Positions 17,104-26,628 are shown, counted from the stretch's first letter. The stretch: DNA of 64,000 nt from CAWBAT01 sp046331665 (GCA_046331665.1 JAXLQK010000033.1:1-64000); one strand, 5' to 3'. The notes: generated from the letters alone by a model not told the origin. A program made the numbers and translations.

Positions 17104-19940
17104 GCTTTGCCGTTGGATCTATTGTCAAAACACGTGGTCGGGAATGGGTCGTCCTGCCCGAGTCGGGAGAAAAATTGCTCCTGCTCCGTCCCCTGGGCGG
17201 GTCGGACGAAGAGATTGCCGGGGTTTACCTGCCGCTCGAGACAGTGGAGCCCGCCCAGTTCGACCTTCCAGACCCCACCAGAGTCGGGGATTATCGTTCC
17301 TCTCAGCTCCTGCGCGATGCCGTTCGATTGAGTTTCCGCAATAGTGCAGGCCCTTTCCGTTCTTTTGGCCGCATTGCCATTGATCCACGTCCTTACCAGC
17401 TTGTTCCTCTTTTGATGGCCCTCAAATTAGACCCAGTTCGCTTGCTCATTGCAGACGACGTAGGAATTGGTAAAACCATAGAAGCAGCCCTTGTGGCTCG
17501 TGAACTGGTCGACAGGGCTGAAGTGAATAGGCTGGCGGTCCTGTGCCCTCCGGCCCTTGCAGAGCAGTGGCAGGCAGAACTCCAGAGTAAATTTCATATT
17601 GATGCGGAATTGGTCCTGCCCGGGACTGCCGGGCGGTTGGAGCGTAATTGCCGTGCTCATGAGTCGCTGTTTGACATTTATCCTTACGTCATTGTCTCGA
17701 TGGACTTCATCAAATCCGAGCGGCGGCGGGACGAATTCCTGAGAACCTGCCCGGAACTGGTCATTGTTGATGAAGCGCACTCGTGTGTAGAAGCGGCGGA
17801 AGGCAGAAGCTCCAGACATCAGCGGCATAAGCTTATTTCTGGACTCGCTGCGCATGCCGAGAGGCATTTGATCTTAGTCACTGCCACACCACATAGTGGT
17901 AACGAGAGCTCTTTCCGCTCTCTGCTGAAGTTACTTAGGCCTGAATTTGAAAACCTGCCTCTCAACCTGACCGGGGCTGAAAATGAGCAACAACGCCGTC
18001 GCCTGGCAACGCATTTTATTCAAAGAAAACGGGGAGACATCCGTCATTTCCTTAATTCAGATACTCCCTTCCCCGATAGGCAGGAGAAAGAGGTCACTTA
18101 CCGGCTAACGGATGAATACAAGCGACTCTTTGGAAGGGTTCTGGCTTACGCCCGAGAGGTTGTAACTGAAGCAGGAACGGACCGTCGGAGGCAAAGGATC
18201 CAATGGTGGTCTGTTCTTGCCTTGCTTCGCTCACTCGCTTCTAGCCCCGCAGCTGCGGCTTCCACACTACGGACCCGTTCCGGAATGAGTGAAGCTCAAA
18301 CCATCGAGGAAGCCGATGAAATTGGCGAGCGAAGTATTCTGGACCTCGTTGAAGATGAAACCTCAGAATCCGCAGACCTCGCTCCAGGCAGCGATATTGA
18401 GACGGCGGAAGATGAGCAGGCAAGAAATCGCCGTCGCCTTCTCGAGATGGCCAGGATCGCAGAATCCCTGAAGGGTGAGAAGGACGCGAAGCTGAAAGAA
18501 TCCATCAAGATTGTCTCTGAGTTACTGAAAGACGGATTCAACCCGATTGTATTCTGCCGTTTTGTTCAAACTGCGGAATATGTAAAGGACGAACTGCGCA
18601 GCAAGTTGCCAAAGAACGTAACCATTGAGGCTGTAACGGGCTTACTGCCTCCTGCTGACCGTGAACTGCGAGTAGCCGAGTTGGGGAAAGCTGAAAAACG
18701 TGTCCTGGTAGCGACTGACTGTCTAAGTGAGGGGATCAACCTTCAGGAAAATTTCGATGCCGTTGTCCATTATGACCTTTCCTGGAACCCTACTCGTCAC
18801 GAACAACGGGAAGGTCGAGTAGATCGCTTTAACCAGCGCAGCCCAACAGTGCGGGTTGTGACTTACTACGGCATCGACAACCAGATCGATGGAATTGTCC
18901 TCGACGTTTTGCTTAAAAAACACAAGAAGATACGGACCTCATTGGGTATCTCAGTCCCTGTCCCAGGCAATACCGAACAGTTGGTTGAAGCGATCTTTGA
19001 AGGGTTGCTGCTCCGTCAAACACCGGGGAATGCAGAACAATTGTTACTTGGCTTCGAAGACTTTGTAAAACCTCAACGCGAGAAACTTCACAGCGAGTGG
19101 GAAACTGCTGCCGAACGTGAGAGGCGTTCCCGCACCGTTTTTGCACAGGATGCGCTGAATAGAAATGTTGATGAAGTTGAACGGGAATTGAAATCGGTCC
19201 GAAATGCCATTGGATCAAGTATTGATGTATCCAGATTTGTAGGCGTGGCCTTTCATGCCCATAACGCCGTCGTCCAACACGGAGACCCGCTTAAAATAGA
19301 CCTGCGAGAAATCCCTCGTGGTTTAAAAGATCTATTGCCTGCCGATCTCACAAACGGTCAGATCCGAGCCCGCTTTAGTTTGCCTGTCCGGGCCGATGAG
19401 GTTTACCTCAGCCGCACCCATCCGATCGTGGAAAGGATGGCCTCATTTGTCCTGGATACGGCCCTCGATTCCCAATTGGATGGCGTAGCCAAAAGATGTG
19501 GTGTCATCCGGACGCGTGCAGTCACCAAACGAACTACTTTGCTATTGCTACGTTATCGTTTCCACATTGTGACGAATCAAAAAGACGAAGAGCGGCATCT
19601 GTTAGCTGAAGATAGTCAGCTCGTTGCATTTGTCGGAACCCCCCAAAACGCCGAGTGGCTCGATGAGTCATCAACGGAGTCATTGTTAAGTTTGAAACCA
19701 GACGAGAACATCGCTCCAGACCCGGCTCGCCAGGCTATTGGCAAAATTCTGGAGAGCATAAGCACCGTTCGTCCTCAGCTGGACCAATTCGCGATTAAGA
19801 GAGGCGATGAGCTGCTTGAATCACACAGCCGCATTCGCACCGCCGCCAATATTCGCAGGGTCAAACAAAGGATTGAACCCAAGCTCCCAGTCGACATTTT
19901 GGGTGTCTATATTTATTTGCCGGTTGGCTTAACAAATTAA
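17100..19940 (+). CDS. SNF2-family helicase, DISARM DrmD-like
   Basis: 946 residues from a TTG start at 17100 that overlaps the helicase stop (TTGA), with GGAGG six bases upstream, so the two are translationally coupled. Motif I IADDVGIGKTIEAALVA (about 119-127), motif II VIVDEAH (about 220), motif III LVTATPHSGNE, motifs V-VI CLSEGINLQENFD and HEQREGRVDRFNQ. A charged insertion (about 410-460) separates the RecA lobes. The long C-terminal part has no catalytic motif I recognise. A rapA/SNF2-type helicase next to a DUF1998 helicase and an Eco57I methylase is the DISARM-like arrangement; probable role in translocation on or remodelling of invading DNA. Confidence 0.85.
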   Translation: MSFAVGSIVKTRGREWVVLPESGEKLLLLRPLGGSDEEIAGVYLPLETVEPAQFDLPDPTRVGDYRSSQLLRDAVRLSFRNSAGPFRSFGRIAIDPRPYQLVPLLMALKLDPVRLLIADDVGIGKTIEAALVARELVDRAEVNRLAVLCPPALAEQWQAELQSKFHIDAELVLPGTAGRLERNCRAHESLFDIYPYVIVSMDFIKSERRRDEFLRTCPELVIVDEAHSCVEAAEGRSSRHQRHKLISGLAAHAERHLILVTATPHSGNESSFRSLLKLLRPEFENLPLNLTGAENEQQRRRLATHFIQRKRGDIRHFLNSDTPFPDRQEKEVTYRLTDEYKRLFGRVLAYAREVVTEAGTDRRRQRIQWWSVLALLRSLASSPAAAASTLRTRSGMSEAQTIEEADEIGERSILDLVEDETSESADLAPGSDIETAEDEQARNRRRLLEMARIAESLKGEKDAKLKESIKIVSELLKDGFNPIVFCRFVQTAEYVKDELRSKLPKNVTIEAVTGLLPPADRELRVAELGKAEKRVLVATDCLSEGINLQENFDAVVHYDLSWNPTRHEQREGRVDRFNQRSPTVRVVTYYGIDNQIDGIVLDVLLKKHKKIRTSLGISVPVPGNTEQLVEAIFEGLLLRQTPGNAEQLLLGFEDFVKPQREKLHSEWETAAERERRSRTVFAQDALNRNVDEVERELKSVRNAIGSSIDVSRFVGVAFHAHNAVVQHGDPLKIDLREIPRGLKDLLPADLTNGQIRARFSLPVRADEVYLSRTHPIVERMASFVLDTALDSQLDGVAKRCGVIRTRAVTKRTTLLLLRYRFHIVTNQKDEERHLLAEDSQLVAFVGTPQNAEWLDESSTESLLSLKPDENIAPDPARQAIGKILESISTVRPQLDQFAIKRGDELLESHSRIRTAANIRRVKQRIEPKLPVDILGVYIYLPVGLTN

Positions 19941-20129
19941 TGTGAATAGCGAATGGTGAATAGCGAACAGCGATTAGGCAGTAAAAAACTCCAAACACAA
20001 AAGGATCGGTCAGAAATTTCCGGTTGCTATTAGCCGTTCCCTATTCGCCATTCGCTGTTTCGCATTAATCATTGTTTTATTTCTTTTCCCTATTCGCTAT
20101 TGGCTAATCGCCACTCGCTTCTTTAGCTT
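19941..20129. repeat. Cluster of GCGAATAG/GCGAATGG repeats in inverted arrangement
   Basis: Between the SNF2 and methylase genes: GTGAATAGCGAATGG and relatives on the left, and two reverse-complement arms (CCCTATTCGCCATTCGCTG; CCCTATTCGCTATTGGC) on the right. The arms can fold into a long imperfect hairpin. The same heptamer-like units form the ends of the IVS-like element at 21589-22046 and two short in-frame insertions in the methylase, so this is probably an empty or decayed member of that family. Confidence 0.6.
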
Positions 20130-21588
20130 ATGCAGATCCGTTCCCGCGACCTATTTCAAACCATTAAAACAGAAGGAGCCATACTCCCTCCCGATGTTTT
20201 GGAGCGGGTTGCAGCTTTTGATCGTGACTTGGAAGGTCTGGACCCTGGATCGTACCATCTTGACGGTAACCGCACGCTAAATGAGGCCACAAATGCTTCC
20301 TGGAACCGCTTGCAGGGGAGTTGGAGAAATTTTCGTGATGCCGTTGGCCGAGTCGGTCAAGAAGATCTGGGAACCACACCCACCCGGGAACGCTGGTTGC
20401 TTCCATTGTTTCAGGAGCTTGGTTTCGGCCGGCTGGTTCCATCCAAGGCCATTGAATTAGAAGGAAAATCTTACCCCATATCCCACTTCTGGCATCGCGT
20501 TCCAATCCATCTGGTGGGTTTCCGAGTTGATCTCGACCGTCGAACTGCCGGAGTAGCCGGAGCGGCGCGCAGCAGTCCGCACAGCCTGGTTCAAGAGTTG
20601 CTAAACCGCTCAGATGATTACTTATGGGGAATCGTCTCGAACGGCAACCGACTGCGTTTACTTCGCGATAACCGAAGCCTCACCCGCAATGCCTACGTGG
20701 AGTTTGACCTCGAATCCATGATGGAAGGCGAAGCCTACTCCGACTTTGTTCTTCTTTGGCTTACTGTCCATCAGTCGCGCTTTGAAGCTGAACGGCCGGA
20801 AACGTGTTTTTTGGAGAAGTGGTCCCAGTCGGCCCAAAAACAGGGTGTTCGCGCTCTCGACCAGTTGCGGACCGGGGTCCAGGAAGCCATCGAAGCCCTG
20901 GGGAAAGGCTTCCTCCGGCATCCTGGCAATCAGAAACTAAAAGATCGGCTCCGCAATGGCCAACTCGATGCCCAGGAATATTACCGGCAAATACTCCGCC
21001 TGGTTTATCGGCTCATTTTTCTATTTGTGGCGGAAGACCGCGACGCACTCCTTTTGCGAGGCGATGATAAGACTGAAGCTCGTAACAGATACATGCAGTT
21101 CTATTCCACCAGCCGCTTACGCCGTCTGGCTGAGAGGCGGATGGGCAGCCGCCACGTTGACCTTTATATAGCCCTGCGGCTGGTCATGCAAAAATTAGGG
21201 AGTGACCAGGGCTGCCCTGAATTAGCCCTCCCAGCTCTCGGCAGTTATTTATTTTCCACTGAAGCTCTTAAAGATATCGAAGACTGTGAACTTGCCAACA
21301 GTGATCTATTGTCAGCCGTCCGTGCCCTGGCAGTGACCCAGGCAGATCGGGTTATTCGGGCCGTAGATTTTAGGAATCTGGGCTCTGAAGAACTCGGAAG
21401 CGTCTATGAATCAGTGTTGGAACTTCATCCATCCCTCAATTTGGACGCTGCAAGCTTCACTCTCGGGACAGCTGCTGGCCACGAACGAAGGACTACAGGC
21501 AGCTATTACACTCCCGACTCCCTCGTCCAATGCCTCCTCGACTCCGCTCTTGAACCCGTCATCGAAGAACGCCTCAAAGAAGCCAAGC

Positions 21589-22046
21589 GATTAGCGAATA
21601 GCGAATGGCAAACGGAGGAAGAGAAAAACCATGCCTATTCAGTCTTATCAAGATCTCGAAATTTGGCAACGCGGTATGAGCTTGGCCGAGCAAACGTATC
21701 TACTGACCAGAGGATTCCCCAAAGAGGAACTCTTCGGACTCACTTCACAGATTCGCAGGGCAGTCTCTTCAATACCGGCGAACATCGCGGAGGGCTGGGG
21801 ACGCTCGTGCCGGGCGGAGTTTCGGCAGTTTCTGCGGATCGCTCAAGGGAGCCTTCGGGAATTGGAGACTCACCTTCTACTGTCAACACGAACGGGAATT
21901 TGCCAAGCCTATCAGATTCAGCCCCTGCTGGAGACCATTACAATACTGGGCAAACAGATCCTAAGCCTCCATCGGAAACTGGAGTTGAAAAAGAAATCCT
22001 GAAGGAGTGGAATGACACTCCATTCGCCACTCGCTATTCACTACTC
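21589..22046 (+). mobile_element. IVS-like insertion with inverted ends inside the methylase gene
   Basis: Left end TTAGCGAATAGCGAATGGC (from 21591) and right end CCATTCGCCACTCGCTATTC (22020-22039) are imperfect inverted repeats of about 20 bases. The element carries a complete four-helix-bundle gene in the +1 frame relative to the methylase, while the methylase frame reads through all of it (about 150 codons without a stop). The insertion lies a few codons upstream of methylase motif I, in a linker that varies among homologues. Confidence 0.7.
21631..22002 (+). CDS. Four-helix-bundle protein of the S23/IVP family, nested in the methylase gene
   Basis: 123 residues, the usual family length. 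MPIQSYQDLEIWQRGMSLAE, then FPKEELFGLTSQIRRAVSSI, then PANIAEGWGRSCRAEFRQFL: the hallmark of proteins encoded by intervening sequences of 23S rRNA genes (also called four helix bundle or avd-like proteins). CGGAGGAAGAG stands 7 bases before the ATG, so it is a translated gene in its own right. It is offset by +1 from the surrounding methylase frame and lies wholly between the inverted ends of the element. The biochemical role of the family is unknown; a structural or mobility role is suspected. Confidence 0.88.
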   Translation: MPIQSYQDLEIWQRGMSLAEQTYLLTRGFPKEELFGLTSQIRRAVSSIPANIAEGWGRSCRAEFRQFLRIAQGSLRELETHLLLSTRTGICQAYQIQPLLETITILGKQILSLHRKLELKKKS

Positions 22047-22840
22047 ACCGAGAAAGCTCTGCTTTCTCTCCGCATCTGCGATCCGGCCGTCGGCTCCGGC
22101 CACTTCCTCATTGCGGCCGCCCATCGCCTGGCCAAGCGGCTTGCAGCCTGTCGTACGGGTGATGACGAGCCCAGCCCGGAAGCTATCAGGACTGCCTTAC
22201 GGGATGTGGTAGGTCACTGTCTTTATGGAGTTGACGTCAACCCCATGGCTGCCGAGTTGTGCAAAGTGAGCCTCTGGATGGAAGCCCTCGAGCCCGGCAA
22301 ACCCCTCTCTTTCCTCGATCACCATATCCGTGTTGGCAACAGTCTCCTCGGCACAACTCCCGAACTCATTGCCAAAGGTATACCTGACGAGGCGTTTAAA
22401 CCCATTGAGGGGGATGACAAAAAAGTGTGTGCGAAACTCAAAGAACGTAACAAAGCCGAGCGCAAGGGATTCGGATCGCTTTTCGTTAAAGAAGATCGGG
22501 AGATTTGGGAAAAGCTCAGTCAGGCTGCTGGTGTTCTCGATGCCATGCCTGATGACAGACCTGAAGACATTCATCAAAAGGCTGAAGCATTCTCTCGCGC
22601 CCAGACCAGCTACGACTACCAGGCAAGGAAACGCCTTGCGGATACCTGGTGTGCCGCTTTCGTTATTCGCAAGTATCTCCCTACCTTCCTCCCCTTCGGC
22701 ATTACCCAGGCTTATCTCAACGACCTCGCGCACGGCCGGTCGATTCCTGCCGAACTGGACGCTGAAATCGAACGCCTCACTCGTCAATACCAATTCTTCC
22801 ACTGGCACCTCGAGTTCCCAGAAGTCTTCTATCCCCATTG

Positions 22841-22863
22841 CCTAATCGCTAATGGCTACTCCC
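22841..22863. repeat. Short in-frame repeat insertion in the methylase (before motif IV)
   Basis: CCTAATCGCTAATGGCTACT resembles the reverse complement of the GCGAATAG-type repeats and encodes LIANGYSLG between FPEVFYPHC and AGFDCVLGNPPW, where related enzymes have only a short loop. Probably a repeat remnant tolerated in frame. Confidence 0.4.
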
Positions 22864-24381
22864 TCGGCAACGCCGCTGGCTTCGACTGTGTACTCGGAAA
22901 TCCGCCGTGGGAGCAAAGTGAGCTAAAAGAAAAAGAATGGTTCGCAACTCGTCGACCTGAAATTGCTGTAGCACTAACAGCGGCAAAACGAAAGAGATTG
23001 ATTGAACTCCTCTCCAAAGAAGATGTGCAGATGTATAACGAATTCATTGAAGGGTTCCAATTTCAATTACGCCTAAATGCATTTTTAGGGAACAGCGGGC
23101 GGTATCCGCTCTGTGGTCATGGACGGATAAATACATATGCTGTCTTTGCGGAATTAGCTCTCTGCAGTCTACACCCCGCTGGCCGACTTGGTTGTATTAT
23201 TCCGTCAGGCATTGCTACCGACGAGAACACTAAACTGTTCTTTCAAGAGATAGTTTCAAGGCGGATATTGGCAAGCCTGTATAGCTTCGAAAATGAAAAC
23301 CATATTTTCCATGGTATTCATAACGCGACGAAATTTTGTTTGCTGACTACAACAGGTGGAAAGCAGCTCGAAGCTACAGCAAACTTTGTATTTTTTATTC
23401 GAGCCCAGAAAACATAAATGAAAATGAGCGGCGCATTGCTCTTGCAAGTGAAGATATTAAACTACTAAATCCAAACACGCGCGCACTTGTCCTGTATTCC
23501 GCTCCTATAAGGACGCTTGTCTAACAAAGCATGTTTATTATCAAGTTCCCATCTTAGTGGAGCAAACCGAGAGAAGGGAGAACTATTGGGGAATATCCTT
23601 CCGTCAGGGCCTATTCAATATGGCGAGTGACTCTGGTTTGTTTCAATCTGACGCTGAACTAAGGCAGGAAGGGTTTGAACTTCTTGGGAATTCCTTCAGA
23701 AAGGTAACGAACACTATCTTCCTTTGATCGAAGCTAAGATGATACATATACGACCATCGCTATGGCACTTACGTTGGACAAACTCAAGCACAAGCAAACA
23801 AAGGTAATCTTCCTCAGTTGAATGATGCGCAACATAAGAATCCTGACCTTGTAACACAGCCTTGTTTCTGGGTCAATCGATCGGAGGTCGAAAAAGCTTC
23901 TACCAGACGATTGCACCGTCATGGCTATTGGGTTGGCGAAAAATCTGTCGAAATGTCGACGAAAGGACGTTTATTTGTGCGGTGTTTCCGCGAGCAGGCT
24001 TTAGTAACAGCGGCATTCTTGGTTTCCACAAGCGAGCTTGATTGAATTGATACCATGTCTTTATGCAAATTTCTGCTCTTTTTGCTTTGATTATCTCGTG
24101 CGGCAAAAGATTGGCGGTTCAAATATGTCACATTTCATAACGGAGCAACTTCCTGTTTTCGCGCCGACAAAGTATCAGCAGCAGGCAACATGGGACCGGG
24201 GGATTAGCCTGGAACAGTGGATATTCCCAAGAGTATTTGAACTTACCTACACAGCATCCGACCTAGAACTGTTCGCAAAGGATTTTGGATGGCCCCACCT
24301 ACCATTTTGCTGGGACGAGGAGCGCCGTTTCTTGCTCCGCTGCGAGTTGGACGCCGCCTTCTTTCACCTGTACCTGCCCGC

Positions 24382-24420
24382 TTTAGCGAATGGTGAATGG
24401 CGAATAGCGAGTAGTGAGGA
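24382..24420. repeat. Short in-frame repeat insertion in the methylase (C-terminal region)
   Basis: TTAGCGAATGGTGAATGGCG followed by AATAGCGAGTAG, the same unit as the IVS-like ends, read in frame as ALANGEWRIASSEDG between FFHLYLP and the conserved YIMDTFPIVKRKD segment. No gene accompanies it. Confidence 0.6.
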
Positions 24421-24883
24421 TGGCTGTCCATACGACGAGACACCCGAACAACTTTCCGAAATCATGCGTTACTTCCCCACTCCCCTTGACGCCGTGGCTT
24501 ACATAATGGACACCTTCCCCATCGTCAAGCGCAAGGATACATTGAAGTATGGGGTGAATACTGCACGAAGAGGGTCATTCTAGAAATCTACGACGCTATG
24601 CAGGAGTCCATTCGCACCGGCCATCCATATTTGGCTCGTCTCACTCCTCCGCCTGGTGACCCGGCTTGTGCTCATAAGACCACGAAGGAAACGTTCGTGT
24701 ACGAATAAACATCAGTCAATTTTCAAAAATAATAGTGTAGATTATTAAGGAGTCGAAAATATCGAAAAGTTGACTGGGCTTTGTTGGACCTTGCAGTTTT
24801 GATTATGCGAGATAATCAGTATTCGTTAGGCCTTAACTATGAAGACAAATACATCATGATTTTTCTGAATTCATATTTGAATC

Positions 24884-25171
24884 ATGAGATTAGAGAATGA
24901 GAGGGAGCATGTCGAAACTAAAGTCATTTCATTAAGCAGACGAGGCTATACAATGAAGAGAAAGAAGATCTACGCGCTCCGCAGGAGCATGGTGTTGGAA
25001 AAGAAGTACAAAGGACGTCTCTACAGCCTTCGTGTCCTCACTGACGGACGCAAATTCCATTTCCAGTTGGGGAATGCCAAATTCCCCTCGTTGACAGCGG
25101 CTGCAAAATTTGTCTGCAGCGGAAATCACGAGATAAATGGACCTCGTTTTTGGGGTGCACCGCAATCATAG
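24884..25171 (+). CDS. Small protein with DUF2924/RAMA-like domain
   Basis: 95 residues. The C-terminal half, YKGRLYSLRVLTDG, then FPSLTAAAKFVCSGN and INGPRFWGAP, follows the pattern of DUF2924 and of the RAMA domain found on restriction and methylase proteins (a 'S(L/P)(S/T)AAA...NGxxFW' core). The N-terminal half is basic. A Met at 24953 (MKRKKIYALRR) is an alternative start; neither has a strong ribosome site. It lies between two copies of the methylase C-terminal tail, so it was probably placed there by recombination. Function unknown; DNA binding or modified-base recognition is inference. Confidence 0.55.
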   Translation: MRLENEREHVETKVISLSRRGYTMKRKKIYALRRSMVLEKKYKGRLYSLRVLTDGRKFHFQLGNAKFPSLTAAAKFVCSGNHEINGPRFWGAPQS

Positions 25172-25176
25172 CACCT

Positions 25177-25320
25177 GAGAAGTTATGCGGTGAATACCGC
25201 ACGCGGGTCATTTTAGAAATCTACGACGTCATGCATGAATCCATCCGCACCGGCAAGCCATACCAGACCCGCCTCGGCCCTCCCCCCGCCGACCCATCAT
25301 GTGCACATCCAAATAGATAA
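25177..25320 (+). pseudogene. Second copy of a methylase C-terminal tail (remnant)
   Basis: Reads CGEYRTRVILEIYDVMHESI, then RTGKPYQTRLGPPPADPSCA and HPNR to TAA at 25318-25320. It corresponds to the last 45 residues of the methylase ending at 24708 (KRVILEIYDAMQESIRTGHP) but differs at many positions, so it derives from a related, not identical, Eco57I-type enzyme. It has no start and no upstream methylase sequence. It marks an earlier gene replacement or insertion event. Confidence 0.7.
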
Positions 25321-25364
25321 GGGACAAGAATGCAAAAAATTGGATTTATTTTTTGGAGGCGTGA

Positions 25365-25790
25365 ATGGAGGGACAATCTGAAAGTCGCAAAACAAGAGAA
25401 ACCGATAATCCATGGCAAGACTTAGTTGTATCGATTCTTTCCGTTAATCAGTACTCCTTAGAAAAAACTTACCAATCAATTGGAGGACTACAAAAGCAAG
25501 GGTTATTCGATCCACAAACTTTGATTCAATCGGACCAGGACGAGATTGTACACCAGTTGAAGTTAAGTGGTTGTGATCGAGGTCAATTTATGACAAAACT
25601 TTTTGCCTTGAGGTTAGCAGCACTTGGGGACTCTATTTGCGATAGATTAGACACTTTCAACGAAGTCTTAAGTGGTAGTGATTCTAGAAGAATCGAGGAG
25701 CTTTTGATTCCTATTAATGGCATCGGCCCTAAAGTAATCTCCAATTTCTTCCTGCTTCGAGGAATCAAAAAGAATCGGAAACATACCTAA
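25365..25790 (+). CDS. Helix-hairpin-helix (HhH-GPD-like) small protein
   Basis: 141 residues with TTGGAGGCGTGA directly before the ATG. NPWQDLVVSILSVNQYSLEK resembles the opening of endonuclease III-like glycosylases, and LLIPINGIGPKVISNFFLLRG is a helix-hairpin-helix. The protein stops just after the hairpin: the catalytic Lys/Asp region of HhH-GPD glycosylases and the Fe-S loop are absent. It may be a stand-alone DNA-binding relative or a truncated enzyme. It lies in the accessory patchwork between the methylase and hamA, all in one direction. Confidence 0.6.
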   Translation: MEGQSESRKTRETDNPWQDLVVSILSVNQYSLEKTYQSIGGLQKQGLFDPQTLIQSDQDEIVHQLKLSGCDRGQFMTKLFALRLAALGDSICDRLDTFNEVLSGSDSRRIEELLIPINGIGPKVISNFFLLRGIKKNRKHT

Positions 25791-25805
25791 TATTGAATTA
25801 CCTTT

Positions 25806-25833
25806 GCCCCCGCTGCTGCCACCCCCCGAAAGA
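25806..25833 (+). repeat. Shared leader repeat, copy 1
   Basis: CCCCCGCTGCTGCCACCCCC followed by CGAAAGAG, immediately before the DUF7669-NucS gene. Similar blocks precede the genes at 27434 and 28334. Confidence 0.55.
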
Positions 25834-25842
25834 GATATAGTC

Positions 25843-26628
25843 ATGAGTGCCCAAGTGAAACCACCTGTTTGGAAAATGGTGAAAGAAGCTGTCGAAGCGC
25901 TTGGCGGTAAAACAACAAATATCGCCGTGCGGGATTGGATTCAAAAGAAATACCCTGGCACAAATCCAACAACGATTGGCTGTCAGATCATTGTCAGCAC
26001 TGTCAATCACGCGTCTCGAATTCATTACCCGGAGAATCAGAAACCGCGCCAGGCCAATGCCCAGTATGACTTCCTTTTTCGCCCAGCGACTGGCGAGTTG
26101 GAGTGGTATGACCCTGCAAAGCACGGGCAATGGGAAATTGCCGAATTGGAAAATGGAAAATTGGTGGTTCGTGAGGTTGGAAAGGACGACGAAATAAAGG
26201 AGCCTGAGGAACCGGGAAAGGCTTTTGCCGCCGAAGCCCATCTCAGGGACTTCCTTGCCAAGAACCTGCATGTTATCGAAGAGGGTTTGCAGCTTTACGT
26301 GGACGAAGGCGGGACAGCCGGCGTGGAATATAGGACCGACATGGGAAGAATCGACATTCTCGCGGCAGACAAGAACGGCGGGCTATTAATTGTCGAACTC
26401 AAGGTGGAGCGTGGCCCTGACGAGGTCTGCGGGCAAATTATGCGCTACGTAGGTTGGGTCAAAAGACATCTGGCAAAAGATAAACCAGTCCGCGGACTCA
26501 TTGTCGCTCAGCATATCTCAGAGCGTATACGGTACGCGCTGGCCGATGTCCCCAACATCTCCGCCCGCGAATACAAACTAAACATCACCTTGCACGGCAT
26601 CCCTCATGTAGATGAAAACAGACAATAG
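25843..26628 (+). CDS. DUF7669 domain fused to NucS-like PD-(D/E)XK endonuclease
   Basis: 261 residues. Residues 5-95: winged-helix-like DUF7669 (WKMVKEAVEALGGKTTNIAV, RDWIQKKYPGTNPTTIGCQI). Residues 125-255: NucS/DUF91 nuclease core, AEAHLRDFLAKNLHVIEEGL, YRTDMGRIDILAADK and LLIVELKVERG, with the Asp...Glu-X-Lys triad. NucS enzymes cut mismatched or branched DNA; the fused DUF7669 probably gives DNA binding. I place the start at MSAQVKPPVW (25843); the frame extends 13 codons upstream through the leader repeat. Its first 45 codons are duplicated in truncated form at 28334. Confidence 0.78.
   Translation: MSAQVKPPVWKMVKEAVEALGGKTTNIAVRDWIQKKYPGTNPTTIGCQIIVSTVNHASRIHYPENQKPRQANAQYDFLFRPATGELEWYDPAKHGQWEIAELENGKLVVREVGKDDEIKEPEEPGKAFAAEAHLRDFLAKNLHVIEEGLQLYVDEGGTAGVEYRTDMGRIDILAADKNGGLLIVELKVERGPDEVCGQIMRYVGWVKRHLAKDKPVRGLIVAQHISERIRYALADVPNISAREYKLNITLHGIPHVDENRQ

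Larger units (their letters stand above)
20130..24708 (+). pseudogene. Eco57I/type IIG-like N6-adenine DNA methylase, invaded by an IVS-like element and frameshifted in its 3' third
   Basis: The first 1,095 codons are open (20130-23417): N-terminal helical region, then motif I ICDPAVGSGHFLIAAAHRL (near 22080) and motif IV VLGNPPWEQSELKEKEWF (near 22900). The rest is recognisable in changing frames: SPENINENERRIA, IKLLNPNTRA, CPVFRSYKDACLTKHVYYQV, NYWGISFRQGLFNMASDSGLF, FWVNRSEVEK, WLLGWRKICRNVDERTF, ANFCSFCFDYLVRQKIGG, YIMDTFPIVKRKD and finally KRVILEIYDAMQES, stop at 24706-24708. At least seven shifts occur in about 1.2 kb. The IVS-like insert at 21589-22046 keeps the frame open. In DISARM-like systems this enzyme marks self DNA; here target recognition is probably lost unless the shifts are errors. 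Confidence 0.8.

Noticed and set aside
11882..24708. Calling the operon canonical class 1 DISARM
   Set aside because: DrmA and DrmB are not separate, no adjacent DrmC, and the helicase is a single large protein; only the SNF2 and methylase components match.
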